This document shows, piece by piece, positions 13,805 to 22,764 of a DNA stretch of 64,000 nt (positions are counted from its first letter, which is position 1; every line of letters begins with the position of its first letter). The DNA is taken from positions 17,328 to 81,327 of the forward strand of contig JAJVHS010000026.1 of NCBI GenBank assembly GCA_022072615.1. Reading direction: 5' to 3'. Under the pieces are notes generated by a model. The model searched no databases and had not been told where the DNA came from. It was given only the letters and a program-made list of their open reading frames with translations. The DNA comes from Phycisphaerales bacterium. GTDB taxonomy: Bacteria; Planctomycetota; Phycisphaerae; Phycisphaerales; UBA1924. The position numbers and the translations under genes are program-made.

Positions 13805-13833
13805 GGCGTCTCGATCCCCCGATCGTCGACGCC
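13805..13833. terminator. Hairpin between convergent genes
   Basis: GGCGTC / GACGCC forms the outer stem and CGAT / ATCG the inner stem around a CCCCCG loop. It sits in the 97-base gap between the ends of the receiver-protein gene and ileS, where a bidirectional terminator would be expected. No T-run follows on either strand, so this is weak as an intrinsic terminator. Confidence 0.35.
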
Positions 13834-13861
13834 TTGATGCCTTGAGGTCTCGATGCCTTTC

Positions 13862-16800
13862 TTACGTAACTCCCACGGCCTGGGCGTCGCGATCGCTGAG
13901 CAGGCCGCCGTCGGAGCGTTGCCTGACCGTGCCGTCGCGCTTCCACGAACGCTCGCAGCGCGGCTCACCGCGCAGATCCGCGACCGTGGTTACCGCGTCG
14001 GCGCCGCCGACGATCACCCTGCTGACGCCCAGGAGATCGGCAAGGTCATGCGCGTCGAACTGGCCGAGCGTTCCGCTGGTGTCCGCGAGCGTCACCGCCA
14101 TGTCCAGCGGGTTCTCCACGCCCTGGTCGCGCCGCGCCCGCTCGATCGCCTGGAGCGCCATCTGGCGGGCCTCCATGACGTTCTTCCACCGCGGATCGGC
14201 GAGCACCTCGAACTTGTCGGGGAACCGCTGGAGGTGGACGCAGGTCGCGGCGTCGTCCGCGGGCACCTTCCACAGCGCGCGGTAGGCCTCGTCGGCCGTG
14301 TGGCACAGGACCGGGGCGAGCAGGCGGCACAGGCCGTCGGTCAGGTCGAAGAGCGCGGTCTGCGTGCGCCGGCGACGGGGAGAATCCGGCCGGTCGCAGT
14401 ACAGACGGTCCTTCACCGCCGCCAGGTAGACGGCGCTGAGCGTGTCGTTGCAGAAGTCGTACAGCTTCTGCTGCGCGGTGCGGTAGTCGAACGCCGCGTA
14501 GGCCTCCGTCACCGACGCCGCCAGCGCGTTGAACTCGGAGAGCACCCACGCGTCGATGGTCGAGGAGGAGAAGTCCTTGAACGGCACGCAGTTGCCGGCT
14601 CCGCCGGGCGCTGAAGAGCAGGGCGTGAAGTCGTAGAGGTTGCTCAGCATGAACCGCAGGGTGTTGCGGACCTTGCGGTAGCTCTCGCCCGCGGCGGCGA
14701 AGAACTCCTTGTCAACCTTGACGTCGTTCTCGTAGGGAAGCGACGCGACCCACCAGCGCAGGACATCGACGCCGTACGCCTGCGTGAGGTTCTCGACCTC
14801 GTAGTCCTTCGCGTCGGGCCGGCTCTTGCTGAGCTTGCGCCCGTCCTTGTCGTTCATGAACCCGTGCGTGAGCACGGTGCGGTAGGGGGGCACGCCCATC
14901 ATGCCCAGCGAGGGGAGGAGGGACGACTGGAACCAGCCGCGGTGCTGATCCGAGCCCTCGAGGTACAGGTCGACGGGGAAATCCGACCCGCCGGAACGCT
15001 CGCGCATCACGGCGTTCCACGTGCTGCCGGATTCGAACCACACATCGAGGATGTCGGGGCCCTTCTTGAGCTCGTTGAGCGCCGGGCCCTGCAGCGGGCG
15101 CTCGCGCAGCGAACGCGGGACGGAATGATCGCGGTCCTGCCGGACGTCGTAGTACTTCAGGAGCGTCTCGGGCGTGCCCGTGAACCAGGCGTCCGAGCCG
15201 TGCTCGCGGACGACCTTCGCGACCGCGCGGACGGACGCCGGCGTCAGGAGCACCTCGCCCGCCGGCGTGAAGAACGCCGGGATCGGCAGGCCCCAGGCCC
15301 GCTGGCGGCTGATGCACCAGTCCGGGCGTGATTCGAGCATGCCGCGCATGCGGTTGCGGCCCCACTCGGGGACGAAGCGGACGTCACGCTCGGTGTGCTC
15401 GAGCGCGAGCTGCCGCAGCGTCCGGTTGTTGTGGGTGGTGGGCCGGTCGACGCCGACGAACCACTGCTCGGTGCAGCGGAAGATCACCGGCGTCTTGCTG
15501 CGCCAGTCGTGCGGGTAGCTGTGCGTGAACTTGTGGTCGTAGAACAGGTGCCCGGACGTGCGCAGGTGCGCCACGATCATGTCGTTGGCTTTCCAGATGT
15601 CGACGCCCCGAAGCCACCCGGGCACCGTCTGGTCGTACTGGCCGTTGCCGAGCACCGGGCAGTACACCGGGAGCCCGACCCGCTGACCGGTCGCAAAGTC
15701 CTCGGCGCCGTGGCCGGGCGCGGTGTGCACGAGGCCGGTGCCGTCTTCGAGCGTCACATACTCGGCATCGACGATGCGGAACACGTGCGCGAGGTTGACC
15801 GACGGCGACGCGGACACGTCAGTGCCGGCGCGCAGCGCCGCCGCACCCTCCTGGCGCGAAAGGTCCACAAACGGGTGGCGATAGCCCAGCCCGACGAGCC
15901 GGTCGCCCGTCGTCGTCGCCAGGGTCTTGTACCGATCCGCCCCGGCGGCCTTCATCACGCGCTCGACGGCCTCCGCCGCGAGCACCGTCACGTTGCCGTC
16001 GACCCACACCAGCGCGTATTCAAACTTCGGGTTCACTGCGATCCCGAGGTTCGCCGGGAGGGTCCACGGCGTGGTCGTCCAGATCATGAAGCACGGGCGC
16101 TGGCCCAGTTTGACGCCGGCCTCCGGGACCCGCTCCGACTCCGCCCGGCCCGACGCTCCATCGGCGTCGTCGGTCTGATCCTCGGTCGGCTCGTCGTGAT
16201 GGTCCTCGAGCCCGAACGCCGAGTACACGGCGTCGGGGTCGGCCGCCTCAAAGTCGACGTAGACCGACTGATCTTCACGGTCCTCATACTCGAGTTCGGC
16301 TTCGGCGAGCGCCGTCTCGTTGGCGATGGACCAGTGGACGGGCTTGAGTGCCCGGTAGACCAGTCCCTGTTCCACCAGCGCGGCGAGCACTTCGAGGGTC
16401 GCCCCCTCGAACTCGGGCTGCATCGTGAGGTAGGGGTGCTGATAGTCCGCGAGGGTCAGCAGGCGCTGCATCTGGCCGGCCTGCAGCTTGACGTACTTCT
16501 CCGCGTAGGCCCGGCATTCGCGGCGCACCGCCATCCGCCGCTGGTCATCGGGCAGTGTCTTGAGCTTCTCGAACTTGCCCTTGGCGACCATGTCGGTCAT
16601 CACGCGGTGCTCGATGGGAAGACCGTGGCAGTCCCATCCGGGGATATACGGCGTGTCGAAGCCCGCCATGGTCTTGCCGCGGACCACAAAGTCCTTCAGG
16701 CACTTGTTGAAGAGGTGACCCAGGTGGATGTCGCCGTTGGCGTACGGCGGGCCATCGTGGAACACGAACTTGTCCGATCCCGCCCGAGCGGACCGGACCC

Positions 16801-17002
16801 GCTCGTACAGCCCCATCTGCATCCATCGCTTCAGAGAGGCCGGCTCGTTCTGGACGAGGTTGGCCTTCATCGGGAACGAGGTCTGCGGCAGGTTGAGGGT
16901 GTCCTTGTATCTGTTCTTGGCGGGATCGGCCGCCTGGCCGGTCTGGGGAGCGGCGGGAGCAGCGGACTTGGACGCGTGTGAAGAGGGCGTGGTCTGTGAC
17001 AT
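13862..17002 (-). CDS. ileS: Isoleucyl-tRNA synthetase
   Basis: 1046 residues from ATG 17002; charges tRNA-Ile. Class I signatures are present: HLGH at 93-96 within PPYANGDIHLGHLFNK and the KMSKS-type GRKLSKS loop in the second half. The editing (CP1) domain has TTTPWTLPAN. Two departures from the usual form are visible. An acidic, low-complexity insert of about 50 residues lies at roughly 253-302, just before that editing motif. The C-terminal zinc knuckle is degenerate: C1016-x2-S1019, and S1036-x2-D1039 where a second Cys pair is normal. The frame extends to 17056, but MSQTTPSS is the likely start. No T-box leader was recognised upstream. Confidence 0.95.
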   Translation of the reverse strand: MSQTTPSSHASKSAAPAAPQTGQAADPAKNRYKDTLNLPQTSFPMKANLVQNEPASLKRWMQMGLYERVRSARAGSDKFVFHDGPPYANGDIHLGHLFNKCLKDFVVRGKTMAGFDTPYIPGWDCHGLPIEHRVMTDMVAKGKFEKLKTLPDDQRRMAVRRECRAYAEKYVKLQAGQMQRLLTLADYQHPYLTMQPEFEGATLEVLAALVEQGLVYRALKPVHWSIANETALAEAELEYEDREDQSVYVDFEAADPDAVYSAFGLEDHHDEPTEDQTDDADGASGRAESERVPEAGVKLGQRPCFMIWTTTPWTLPANLGIAVNPKFEYALVWVDGNVTVLAAEAVERVMKAAGADRYKTLATTTGDRLVGLGYRHPFVDLSRQEGAAALRAGTDVSASPSVNLAHVFRIVDAEYVTLEDGTGLVHTAPGHGAEDFATGQRVGLPVYCPVLGNGQYDQTVPGWLRGVDIWKANDMIVAHLRTSGHLFYDHKFTHSYPHDWRSKTPVIFRCTEQWFVGVDRPTTHNNRTLRQLALEHTERDVRFVPEWGRNRMRGMLESRPDWCISRQRAWGLPIPAFFTPAGEVLLTPASVRAVAKVVREHGSDAWFTGTPETLLKYYDVRQDRDHSVPRSLRERPLQGPALNELKKGPDILDVWFESGSTWNAVMRERSGGSDFPVDLYLEGSDQHRGWFQSSLLPSLGMMGVPPYRTVLTHGFMNDKDGRKLSKSRPDAKDYEVENLTQAYGVDVLRWWVASLPYENDVKVDKEFFAAAGESYRKVRNTLRFMLSNLYDFTPCSSAPGGAGNCVPFKDFSSSTIDAWVLSEFNALAASVTEAYAAFDYRTAQQKLYDFCNDTLSAVYLAAVKDRLYCDRPDSPRRRRTQTALFDLTDGLCRLLAPVLCHTADEAYRALWKVPADDAATCVHLQRFPDKFEVLADPRWKNVMEARQMALQAIERARRDQGVENPLDMAVTLADTSGTLGQFDAHDLADLLGVSRVIVGGADAVTTVADLRGEPRCERSWKRDGTVRQRSDGGLLSDRDAQAVGVT

Positions 17003-17351
17003 GGTGCAGCTTGGGTCAGGAGCGAGACCGCGCGCATGCGGTCGGCGCTGGGCCATCCGTCTTCCGGCGTACGGCGTGCGAACACCGGGGCGGGATCGTA
17101 TCGGGAACGTCGCGTTCGGGATGTTGATGGGGTTGGCACTGCCCCACGCCGACCGACGCCGCGATGGGGCGTCCTCAGGCCGACCGGGGCCTGGTAATTC
17201 GAATGAAGGGATTCACGCGCGGACGTGCCATGACCGGCAATTCTAGGCCGGGGCGTCGGACCCAACGACGGGAGCCCGGGGCGTGCACGGTGCGGAGCGA
17301 GAGCAGAGCTCAGCGGCCGGGATGCATGCCCGCAACCGAAGAGGCGGGGCT
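17003..17351. other. Intergenic region upstream of ileS
   Basis: 349 bases between the ileS start and the end of the next minus-strand gene. I looked for a T-box (GGTGGNACCGCG-like antiterminator) and for tRNA genes and saw neither. It has uniform high GC with no obvious -35/-10 pair, and the short open frames read as chance. Confidence 0.35.
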
Positions 17352-17891
17352 TCAACTGTGTTCGAAGATCGTCTGGGATCGGAGGACGAGCCCGCCGTTG
17401 GCGATCAGGTGGTACGCCTGGATGTGCGCCTCACGGTTGAGGGCCTGCATGGCGAGCACGGTCAGGCACTGGCCGACCTCGTCGTTCCAGCGGTGGATGA
17501 GGGCGTTCATCTTGCGGCCAAGCTCGAGCAGCTCCTCGAACTCGGCGGCAAACAGGTTCTCCGAGAGCGTTTCGGTCTGGACCGAGGACATGTAGTTGAC
17601 CCGGTCCTTGGGGAAGCGGTGCTCGAACTCGTGCTCGCCCGCACACAGGAAGGATGAGACCAGGCCCTGGGTCGGGTTGCGGTCCACGTCGGTGATGAGC
17701 TCGCAGCAGCAGAGCGTGTGGTACTCAAAGCGCAGCAGGTGGCTGCCGTTCATGGCCCAGGACTCGATCTCGTAGTCGCCGTTGCGCAAAACCTGCCGGC
17801 CCCGAAGCGGGAAGAGCTCAGGGTGCAGCGCCCGTCCATACAGGAGCACCTGGTGCGACTGGACATTGTTCGACTTGGCCGTGGTGTTCAT
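17352..17891 (-). CDS. Conserved protein resembling DUF2617
   Basis: 179 residues from ATG 17891, which has AGGGAACCG just upstream. The N-terminal LLYGRALHPELFPLRGRQVL stretch and the general plan (a beta-rich half, then an alpha-helical tail) recall DUF2617, a family of unknown function common in planctomycetes; this match is from memory and not verified. A CCC run (LCCCELITDV) is conspicuous. The C-terminal half (ETLSENLFAAEFEELLELGRKMN...) is amphipathic helix. No catalytic motif is evident and no operon partner is obvious. Confidence 0.6.
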   Translation of the reverse strand: MNTTAKSNNVQSHQVLLYGRALHPELFPLRGRQVLRNGDYEIESWAMNGSHLLRFEYHTLCCCELITDVDRNPTQGLVSSFLCAGEHEFEHRFPKDRVNYMSSVQTETLSENLFAAEFEELLELGRKMNALIHRWNDEVGQCLTVLAMQALNREAHIQAYHLIANGGLVLRSQTIFEHS

Positions 17892-18456
17892 CGGTTCCCT
17901 CGTTTGCCCCGCGGCGGCGGAGAATGAGCAGGCCGTAGCGCCCACCCGCCACGCTCCACGAGCACGGATCAACATTCGGGCGTATCGGACGGGTGCACCG
18001 TCCCTGAGGTACCCGCGTTGCGCAGGCGCCTTCCCAACCAACGCCCCGTTCCCCTGCCGCGCGACTCCCCGGCACGGCACAACCTCGATGTCGAACAATC
18101 AACTGCTCAAGCCGCGGATGGCACCCGTCAACCCGCGACCAAACGCTGAGCACGATCAACCGTTCGACGTCGAGCCTTCGCTTCCCCTTCCCTGCGGTCA
18201 TCCCCACTAGAGCATGAGTACGGCTTTCAGTTGGCACTCCCCGCCGTACTCGTAAACCCGTCAATCATTCAACTTCACGCCCCACCAACTTGTTCCGAAT
18301 AATCTTGGATTCGTCTGTACTTGTCGCCTATGACCGGCCGATTGGCGGATAGACACCGAACTGAGTACCATATGTAAGCACAGCTTCGCTGATCGCACAA
18401 TAGGTAGTTGACCTAAAACTTGAAATATTGCATTCGCTTTTCGTTCGGTTTGTCGC
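17892..18456. other. Intergenic region with AT-rich half
   Basis: 565 bases between divergent genes. A perfect hairpin, GGACGG-gtgca-CCGTCC, lies at 17987-18003, about 100 bases upstream of the minus-strand gene. From about 18230 to 18450 the base composition drops to near 50% GC, far below the surroundings, with elements such as TTGACC at about 18408 that could be a -35 box towards the HEAT-repeat gene; a matching -10 is not clear. No protein or structured RNA was recognised. Confidence 0.4.
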
Positions 18457-20625
18457 GTGCTTCAATCGGGGTCCCGCGTGTCGTTCAAGACGCTCAAGCG
18501 AATCCTCGGACGACTCCCGGCTGACCGGGAAGCCCGGGCCGCCGCGCTGAGCGCCGCGATCCGCATGGCATCCGGTGATGAGCAGCCGCCGCTCATCGAG
18601 CGGCTGGTGGAGTGTGCCACCGCGCCGCCGCTCCCCATCGATCGCCTGGTGCGGGCGGTTCATGCGATCACTGGCCCGCTGGGTGTCACGCACCAGGTCG
18701 ATCACGGCCGCACGATCGTTCATGTGGTCGCGGTCTGGGATCATCTCACGCACGATCTTCGACGGCTGCTGCTGGCTTCCGCGGGGCGTTCCGTGCTCAC
18801 CGCCGCGCGGGCGTGCCGGGGCGCTGCGAATCCCGCGGTGCGCCGGGCGACGGTGCTCGCGCTGCACGACATTGCGACGGCCGAGTCCTTCACCGAGCTT
18901 GTTCAGTTTCTCACCGACGACGACGCGGCGGTGGCGGGGGCCGCCGACCGGGCGCTGGTCGCGCTCATCGAACGCTGGTCGCAGGACTGGAGCGCCGGCC
19001 CCGACCGTCGAGCGATCGGCGAGGCGCTGGTCGCCGCGATCAACGCGGTCGGGGACGAGCGGCTCGCCGGGCCTTACACCGCGTTGATCACCCTCGGCTC
19101 GCCGCGGCATCTCTCGGCGGCGTCGGCGGACATGATCCCCGCGGTTGCTCGGTGGCTCGGTGATGCGTCCGCCAGGAACGTGCACCTGGGCCGGATTCTG
19201 CGCGCATCGCGCACGCCCGAGTCCCGAGCCCGGGCGTGGCAGTGGCTGAGCCGCGGCCCGGTGGCCTCCGCATGCGTGGACAGGCTTGAACGTGCGTACA
19301 CGATCGAGGACCACGAGGTCATCCTCTCGGCGATGCACCTGGCGGTGAACCCCCGCCGTTGCGCGGCGATGCGAGCGATCGGCAGGTCGGTCTGGACAGG
19401 CGCCGCCCGGGCTCGGGTGAGCGGCGGCGAAGTTGCCGCGGCGAGAACGGCATCCATCCGATCCGGCGGGCCGGTCCCCAGGCCCGACCAGGTGCCGGAG
19501 CTCTCGCCCCGGAGCAAGTGGGGATTGTCGCAGTGGGTGGGCCTGATCGCCGCGCCCGCGTCGGTCCGGCGTGAGATGCTCGCGCCGCTGCTGAGCGACC
19601 CGTCCCCGGGCGTGCGGCTGAGCGCGGCTCGGCATGTTCCCGCGGCCGATCTCGCGGATTTCTGCTTCGACGAGGATCCGGCGGTCGCGCGATCGGCGAT
19701 GATCCGCTGGTCGCTCATCGGAGCCGAGGGCCGTCTTCGGAACGCGGCGCTGCGGGGCGGTGACCGTGACGAGCGGATACGACTCCTTGGCCGCCTCGCG
19801 CGGTCTCCGCACGCCTCCCTCCGCCGGGCGGCCCACGTGGACATGGCTCGCATCAGCCCCGCTGGCGAGATCAACGGCCCGGAATCTTCCTGCGCATGGG
19901 TATGGTGCGCGACGGAAGATCCATCCCGCGTCCTGCCGTCGCTTGAGTCTCTGATCCTGCAGGACGACGCCCAGGTCGCCGCCGCGGCGGTCCGCACCGC
20001 CCAGCGAGCCGGGTTTTCCGCGGCGCTCCAGGAACGGCTGATCGACCGGGCGAACGCCGAGCAGTCTGCCGGACACGGCGACCCGAGCATGTCGGAGCGA
20101 CTGGTCGCGACGATCATCGCCGCGCTCTCGTCGGTCGCTCCGGCGGATCGGTCGCCGCGGTGCGAGCGCACGCTTGCCGGGGCGCTCGCGCACACCGATG
20201 CCCGGGTTCGGTCGAACGCGGTCGACGGGATCGCCCGTGATGCTCGGCGGCAGCGTCTTGCCGCCGATGCCACTCCGCTCATTGAACTGAAGAATGACGC
20301 CCACCATCGCGTGCGCGGCAGTGCGCTGCGGGGCCTCATCTGGCTGGCGGGGCCGACCGAATCATCCGCGTTCGAGGCGATGATGGGAATGCTCGACGAT
20401 CACCGGGCCGACCACCGCCTCGCCGCCGTGTGGCTGGCGGAGCGATGGACCATTTCCCGCGCGGGCGGGACGGGCGACTTCGACGCCGTGGTGCACAGCC
20501 TGCAGGAGCGGGCCGAATCGGACGATGATCCGCGTGTGTCGGGTCGTGCGGCCCGGGCGCAGCGTCGCGCACGGCTGATCGCCGGCCTTCCGGAGTCGGA
20601 GGCGTTCCTCGAGCACTCGGCATGA
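18457..20625 (+). CDS. HEAT-repeat alpha-solenoid protein
   Basis: About 722 residues, almost entirely short helix pairs rich in Ala, Arg, Leu and Asp, with HEAT-like units such as ARACRGAANPAVRRATVLAL, HTDARVRSNAVDGIAR and DAHHRVRGSALRGLIWLAG. No catalytic motif, signal peptide or membrane span. Such proteins are binding scaffolds. The start is GTG 18457 or GTG 18478 (VSFKTLKRIL). The stop overlaps the ATG of the next gene (ATGA, 20622-20625), so it is translated together with a small membrane protein that might be its anchor. Role unknown. Confidence 0.75.
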   Translation: MLQSGSRVSFKTLKRILGRLPADREARAAALSAAIRMASGDEQPPLIERLVECATAPPLPIDRLVRAVHAITGPLGVTHQVDHGRTIVHVVAVWDHLTHDLRRLLLASAGRSVLTAARACRGAANPAVRRATVLALHDIATAESFTELVQFLTDDDAAVAGAADRALVALIERWSQDWSAGPDRRAIGEALVAAINAVGDERLAGPYTALITLGSPRHLSAASADMIPAVARWLGDASARNVHLGRILRASRTPESRARAWQWLSRGPVASACVDRLERAYTIEDHEVILSAMHLAVNPRRCAAMRAIGRSVWTGAARARVSGGEVAAARTASIRSGGPVPRPDQVPELSPRSKWGLSQWVGLIAAPASVRREMLAPLLSDPSPGVRLSAARHVPAADLADFCFDEDPAVARSAMIRWSLIGAEGRLRNAALRGGDRDERIRLLGRLARSPHASLRRAAHVDMARISPAGEINGPESSCAWVWCATEDPSRVLPSLESLILQDDAQVAAAAVRTAQRAGFSAALQERLIDRANAEQSAGHGDPSMSERLVATIIAALSSVAPADRSPRCERTLAGALAHTDARVRSNAVDGIARDARRQRLAADATPLIELKNDAHHRVRGSALRGLIWLAGPTESSAFEAMMGMLDDHRADHRLAAVWLAERWTISRAGGTGDFDAVVHSLQERAESDDDPRVSGRAARAQRRARLIAGLPESEAFLEHSA

Positions 20626-21134
20626 ATCCCACCAGCATCGCAATCCTGCTCGTTGCCGGGCCGCCCAGGCTCGTGATGGAGCCGGACGCTCAAGCTTCTC
20701 AGGCGTGGACCATCGCGGCCGCGCTGCTGGGCGCGGCGGCGGTCTTCGTGCTGCTCATGGCCGCCGCGTTCGCGTGGGTGTGGTCGATCGACCGGCGTCG
20801 GTCGACCGATCCGACCGAGCGCGGATTCATCGCCCTCAGCCGCGCCGCGGGCCTCAGCGCATCGCAGCGGTCGCTTGTGCGGCGACTGGCGGCGAACCTC
20901 GGTCCGCACGCCGCTCCCGCGGGCCTGCTGCTCAGCAAGGCGGCGCTGCGACGGGCCGTCGCCGCCGAACTGGAGCGCAAGCCCGAACCGGCGAGCGTCC
21001 GCCAGCTCCAGAAGCTCGTCGAAGCCCTGGTCGGCGACATCGCGTCGCCGCCGCAGGCTGACCGGGAACCCAAGCCGCCTCCCGCCGCACGAGTCGATCC
21101 GCGGAACGGCGGACGCTCGGCGTCAGGCGGCTGA
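20622..21134 (+). CDS. Small membrane protein coupled to the HEAT-repeat protein
   Basis: 170 residues. One strong membrane span at about 25-50 (WTIAAALLGAAAVFVLLMAA) is followed by a basic cytoplasmic-type stretch WSIDRRRSTDPTERGF, a helical middle (LSASQRSLVRRLAANLG...) and a Pro/Arg-rich tail. I do not recognise the family. Its ATG overlaps the stop of the HEAT-repeat gene by four bases, which argues for a functional link. Its last 12 bases overlap the end of the convergent lipase-like gene. Confidence 0.7.
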   Translation: MNPTSIAILLVAGPPRLVMEPDAQASQAWTIAAALLGAAAVFVLLMAAAFAWVWSIDRRRSTDPTERGFIALSRAAGLSASQRSLVRRLAANLGPHAAPAGLLLSKAALRRAVAAELERKPEPASVRQLQKLVEALVGDIASPPQADREPKPPPAARVDPRNGGRSASGG

Positions 21135-21899
21135 CGTGACCTGATCAAGACCCGGTTCGCCGCGGAGGCGACGGGCAACGTCGACGATCAGGGTGGGGTG
21201 GCGGTGGGACGAGAAATGGCTGAACGCCGCGCTGAACGGGCCGCGAGTCCTGACCCAGCGCAGCTCGTGCCCGGGCGGAGCGGCGTTCCACGTGCCGATC
21301 CACCAATCCAGCCGCTGCACGTAGCACACGATCTCCTCCGGCGCGCGCGCGGGGTCGCCGCATGCCTCGTGGAGCTGCTGTATCAAGGGGGAGCCGGGCA
21401 TCATGGCCGCCGCCGCGCGGTCCGGGCGTATCCATCGCGCGAGCATCGCACCCGCGTGCGGCGTCGAGAACGTGAACAGACGGCAGATGCGGACCTCCGA
21501 GTACTCGCGCGGATGAGACGCGATGTACCTCGCGACCAGCCCGCCCATCGATATCGCGACCACGTCGACTTCGCGGAGTCCTGGAGATTCCGGCCGCCAA
21601 CGCCCGAGCCGCCTGCGAACCGCCGATGCCGCGGATTCGACCGACGCCGCAAGCGGGTACGACACGCACAGAAAGTCGCCCCGGTCGCCGCTGGTGAGCG
21701 ATCGGATCCGCCGGGCGAGCGCCCCCGCCATGAAATGCGGCGAGCGCCAGCCGCCGAGCACGACCACCGGCCTCACGAGCGGCCGCAGATCACCACGCAT
21801 CCGGTGCAGCTCGGCGTTGATGAGCGAGTCCGGTGCTGAGAGCTCGAGGCGCTGGGAAGAATCCGCCACGCTGCAGGATACGCCCGGCGCGTCAGCCAT
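21123..21899 (-). CDS. Alpha/beta hydrolase, lipase-like
   Basis: 258 residues from ATG 21899. The nucleophile elbow is seen as VVAISMGGLVARYIA (serine in ISMGG), followed by LFTFSTPHAGAM, the arrangement of PGAP1- and lipase-type alpha/beta hydrolases; HPTLIVDVARRL near the end could hold the catalytic histidine. There is no signal peptide, so it is probably cytoplasmic. The start overlaps the end of the upstream gene by 8 bases, so the two are coupled. Substrate unknown. Confidence 0.75.
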   Translation of the reverse strand: MADAPGVSCSVADSSQRLELSAPDSLINAELHRMRGDLRPLVRPVVVLGGWRSPHFMAGALARRIRSLTSGDRGDFLCVSYPLAASVESAASAVRRRLGRWRPESPGLREVDVVAISMGGLVARYIASHPREYSEVRICRLFTFSTPHAGAMLARWIRPDRAAAAMMPGSPLIQQLHEACGDPARAPEEIVCYVQRLDWWIGTWNAAPPGHELRWVRTRGPFSAAFSHFSSHRHPTLIVDVARRLRGEPGLDQVTSAA

Positions 21900-22695
21900 C
21901 GAGGCTCTCGGCGAAGACGAGCGGCACGTCGGGGAGCTCGATGCGCCCGCGGGGCGCGAGCGCGACCGGCAGCACCGCACCGCGATCGATGGCCAGGACG
22001 AGCAGCGGCTGGCCGCCGGGCAGGCCCGATCTCATCGGGATCACAAGATCACGCACGACGCGGCCGGATCCGAAGTCGAACTGCCGGTACACCTGGCGGG
22101 CGCCCGGGATGCGGGTCGGAGGGCCGACCGACGCGGGCCCCAGGTGCCGCTCGATTGCTCGCGCGAACTGTTCTGGAAGTTCTTCTCCGCCGGGCAGGCC
22201 CGCGAACGCCGCGGGCGACCCGTGCCGGAGCGGAACTCCGGGCGCGGGGAGCATGAGCGTTCCGGCAAATCCCGCCGCGATGAGTTGGTCCGCCAGTTCA
22301 GCCGGATGCTCGGCGATGAGCTGGTCATCCTGCACGGTCCACTCCGATCCCGCCTCGGCGGCCCCGGCGAGCGCGAGCCGGGCATCCTGGATGAGCTCGA
22401 CGAGCCCGGGATGCAGCGGCTCGTCGTGCCAGGCTTGGTGAAGACGGGTGGCGCACGCACGGATCTGCAGGTCGGCGCGGTCGAGCGCGACCGCCCGCTC
22501 ACCCTTGCGTGAAAGCCGGTCGACCTCGCCGAGCGCGTGCGTGATGGCCTGCAGCTCGATGATGTCGGGGACGGCCTTGCGCCACCGCGCCTGCGGGCCC
22601 TGGGTCGGGAGCGCGACCGACGCCCGGGCGAACTCGGTCCAGTGCGCGACCAGGGCGGCCCACGTCAGGAACGCGCTGTCGGGTGTTTCGCTCAC
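21892..22695 (-). CDS. Hypothetical protein upstream of the lipase-like hydrolase
   Basis: 267 residues from GTG 22695; the frame runs on to 23559, but that part is antisense to the flavin reductase gene and is dismissed. The N-terminal half is helical (LTWAALVAHWTEFARASVALP, then a stretch rich in heptad-like leucines); the C-terminal half has beta-type segments (LVLAIDRGAVLPVAL). No family recognised and no signal peptide. It is divergent from the flavin reductase gene (69 bases between starts) and overlaps the hydrolase gene, so it is the first gene of a two-gene unit. Confidence 0.65.
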   Translation of the reverse strand: MSETPDSAFLTWAALVAHWTEFARASVALPTQGPQARWRKAVPDIIELQAITHALGEVDRLSRKGERAVALDRADLQIRACATRLHQAWHDEPLHPGLVELIQDARLALAGAAEAGSEWTVQDDQLIAEHPAELADQLIAAGFAGTLMLPAPGVPLRHGSPAAFAGLPGGEELPEQFARAIERHLGPASVGPPTRIPGARQVYRQFDFGSGRVVRDLVIPMRSGLPGGQPLLVLAIDRGAVLPVALAPRGRIELPDVPLVFAESLDG

Positions 22696-22764
22696 AAGCG
22701 ATCGTAGTTCCCGGGGCGTGGGATCGTGCCCGTGGACCGCCGTCGCGGGCGTACGCTTGGCTCG

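Noticed and set aside
15395..16981. Open frame of about 528 codons opposite ileS
   Set aside because: Antisense shadow of a well-supported gene; composition is Arg/Val/Gly/His-rich without recognisable domains.
17003..17351. T-box riboswitch upstream of ileS
   Set aside because: No antiterminator consensus and no specifier-loop structure recognised.
18328..20307. Open frame of about 659 codons opposite the HEAT-repeat gene
   Set aside because: Both strands are open here. The plus strand is preferred for its HEAT-like periodicity and the ATGA overlap with the next gene; the minus frame is Arg/Gly-rich without structure.
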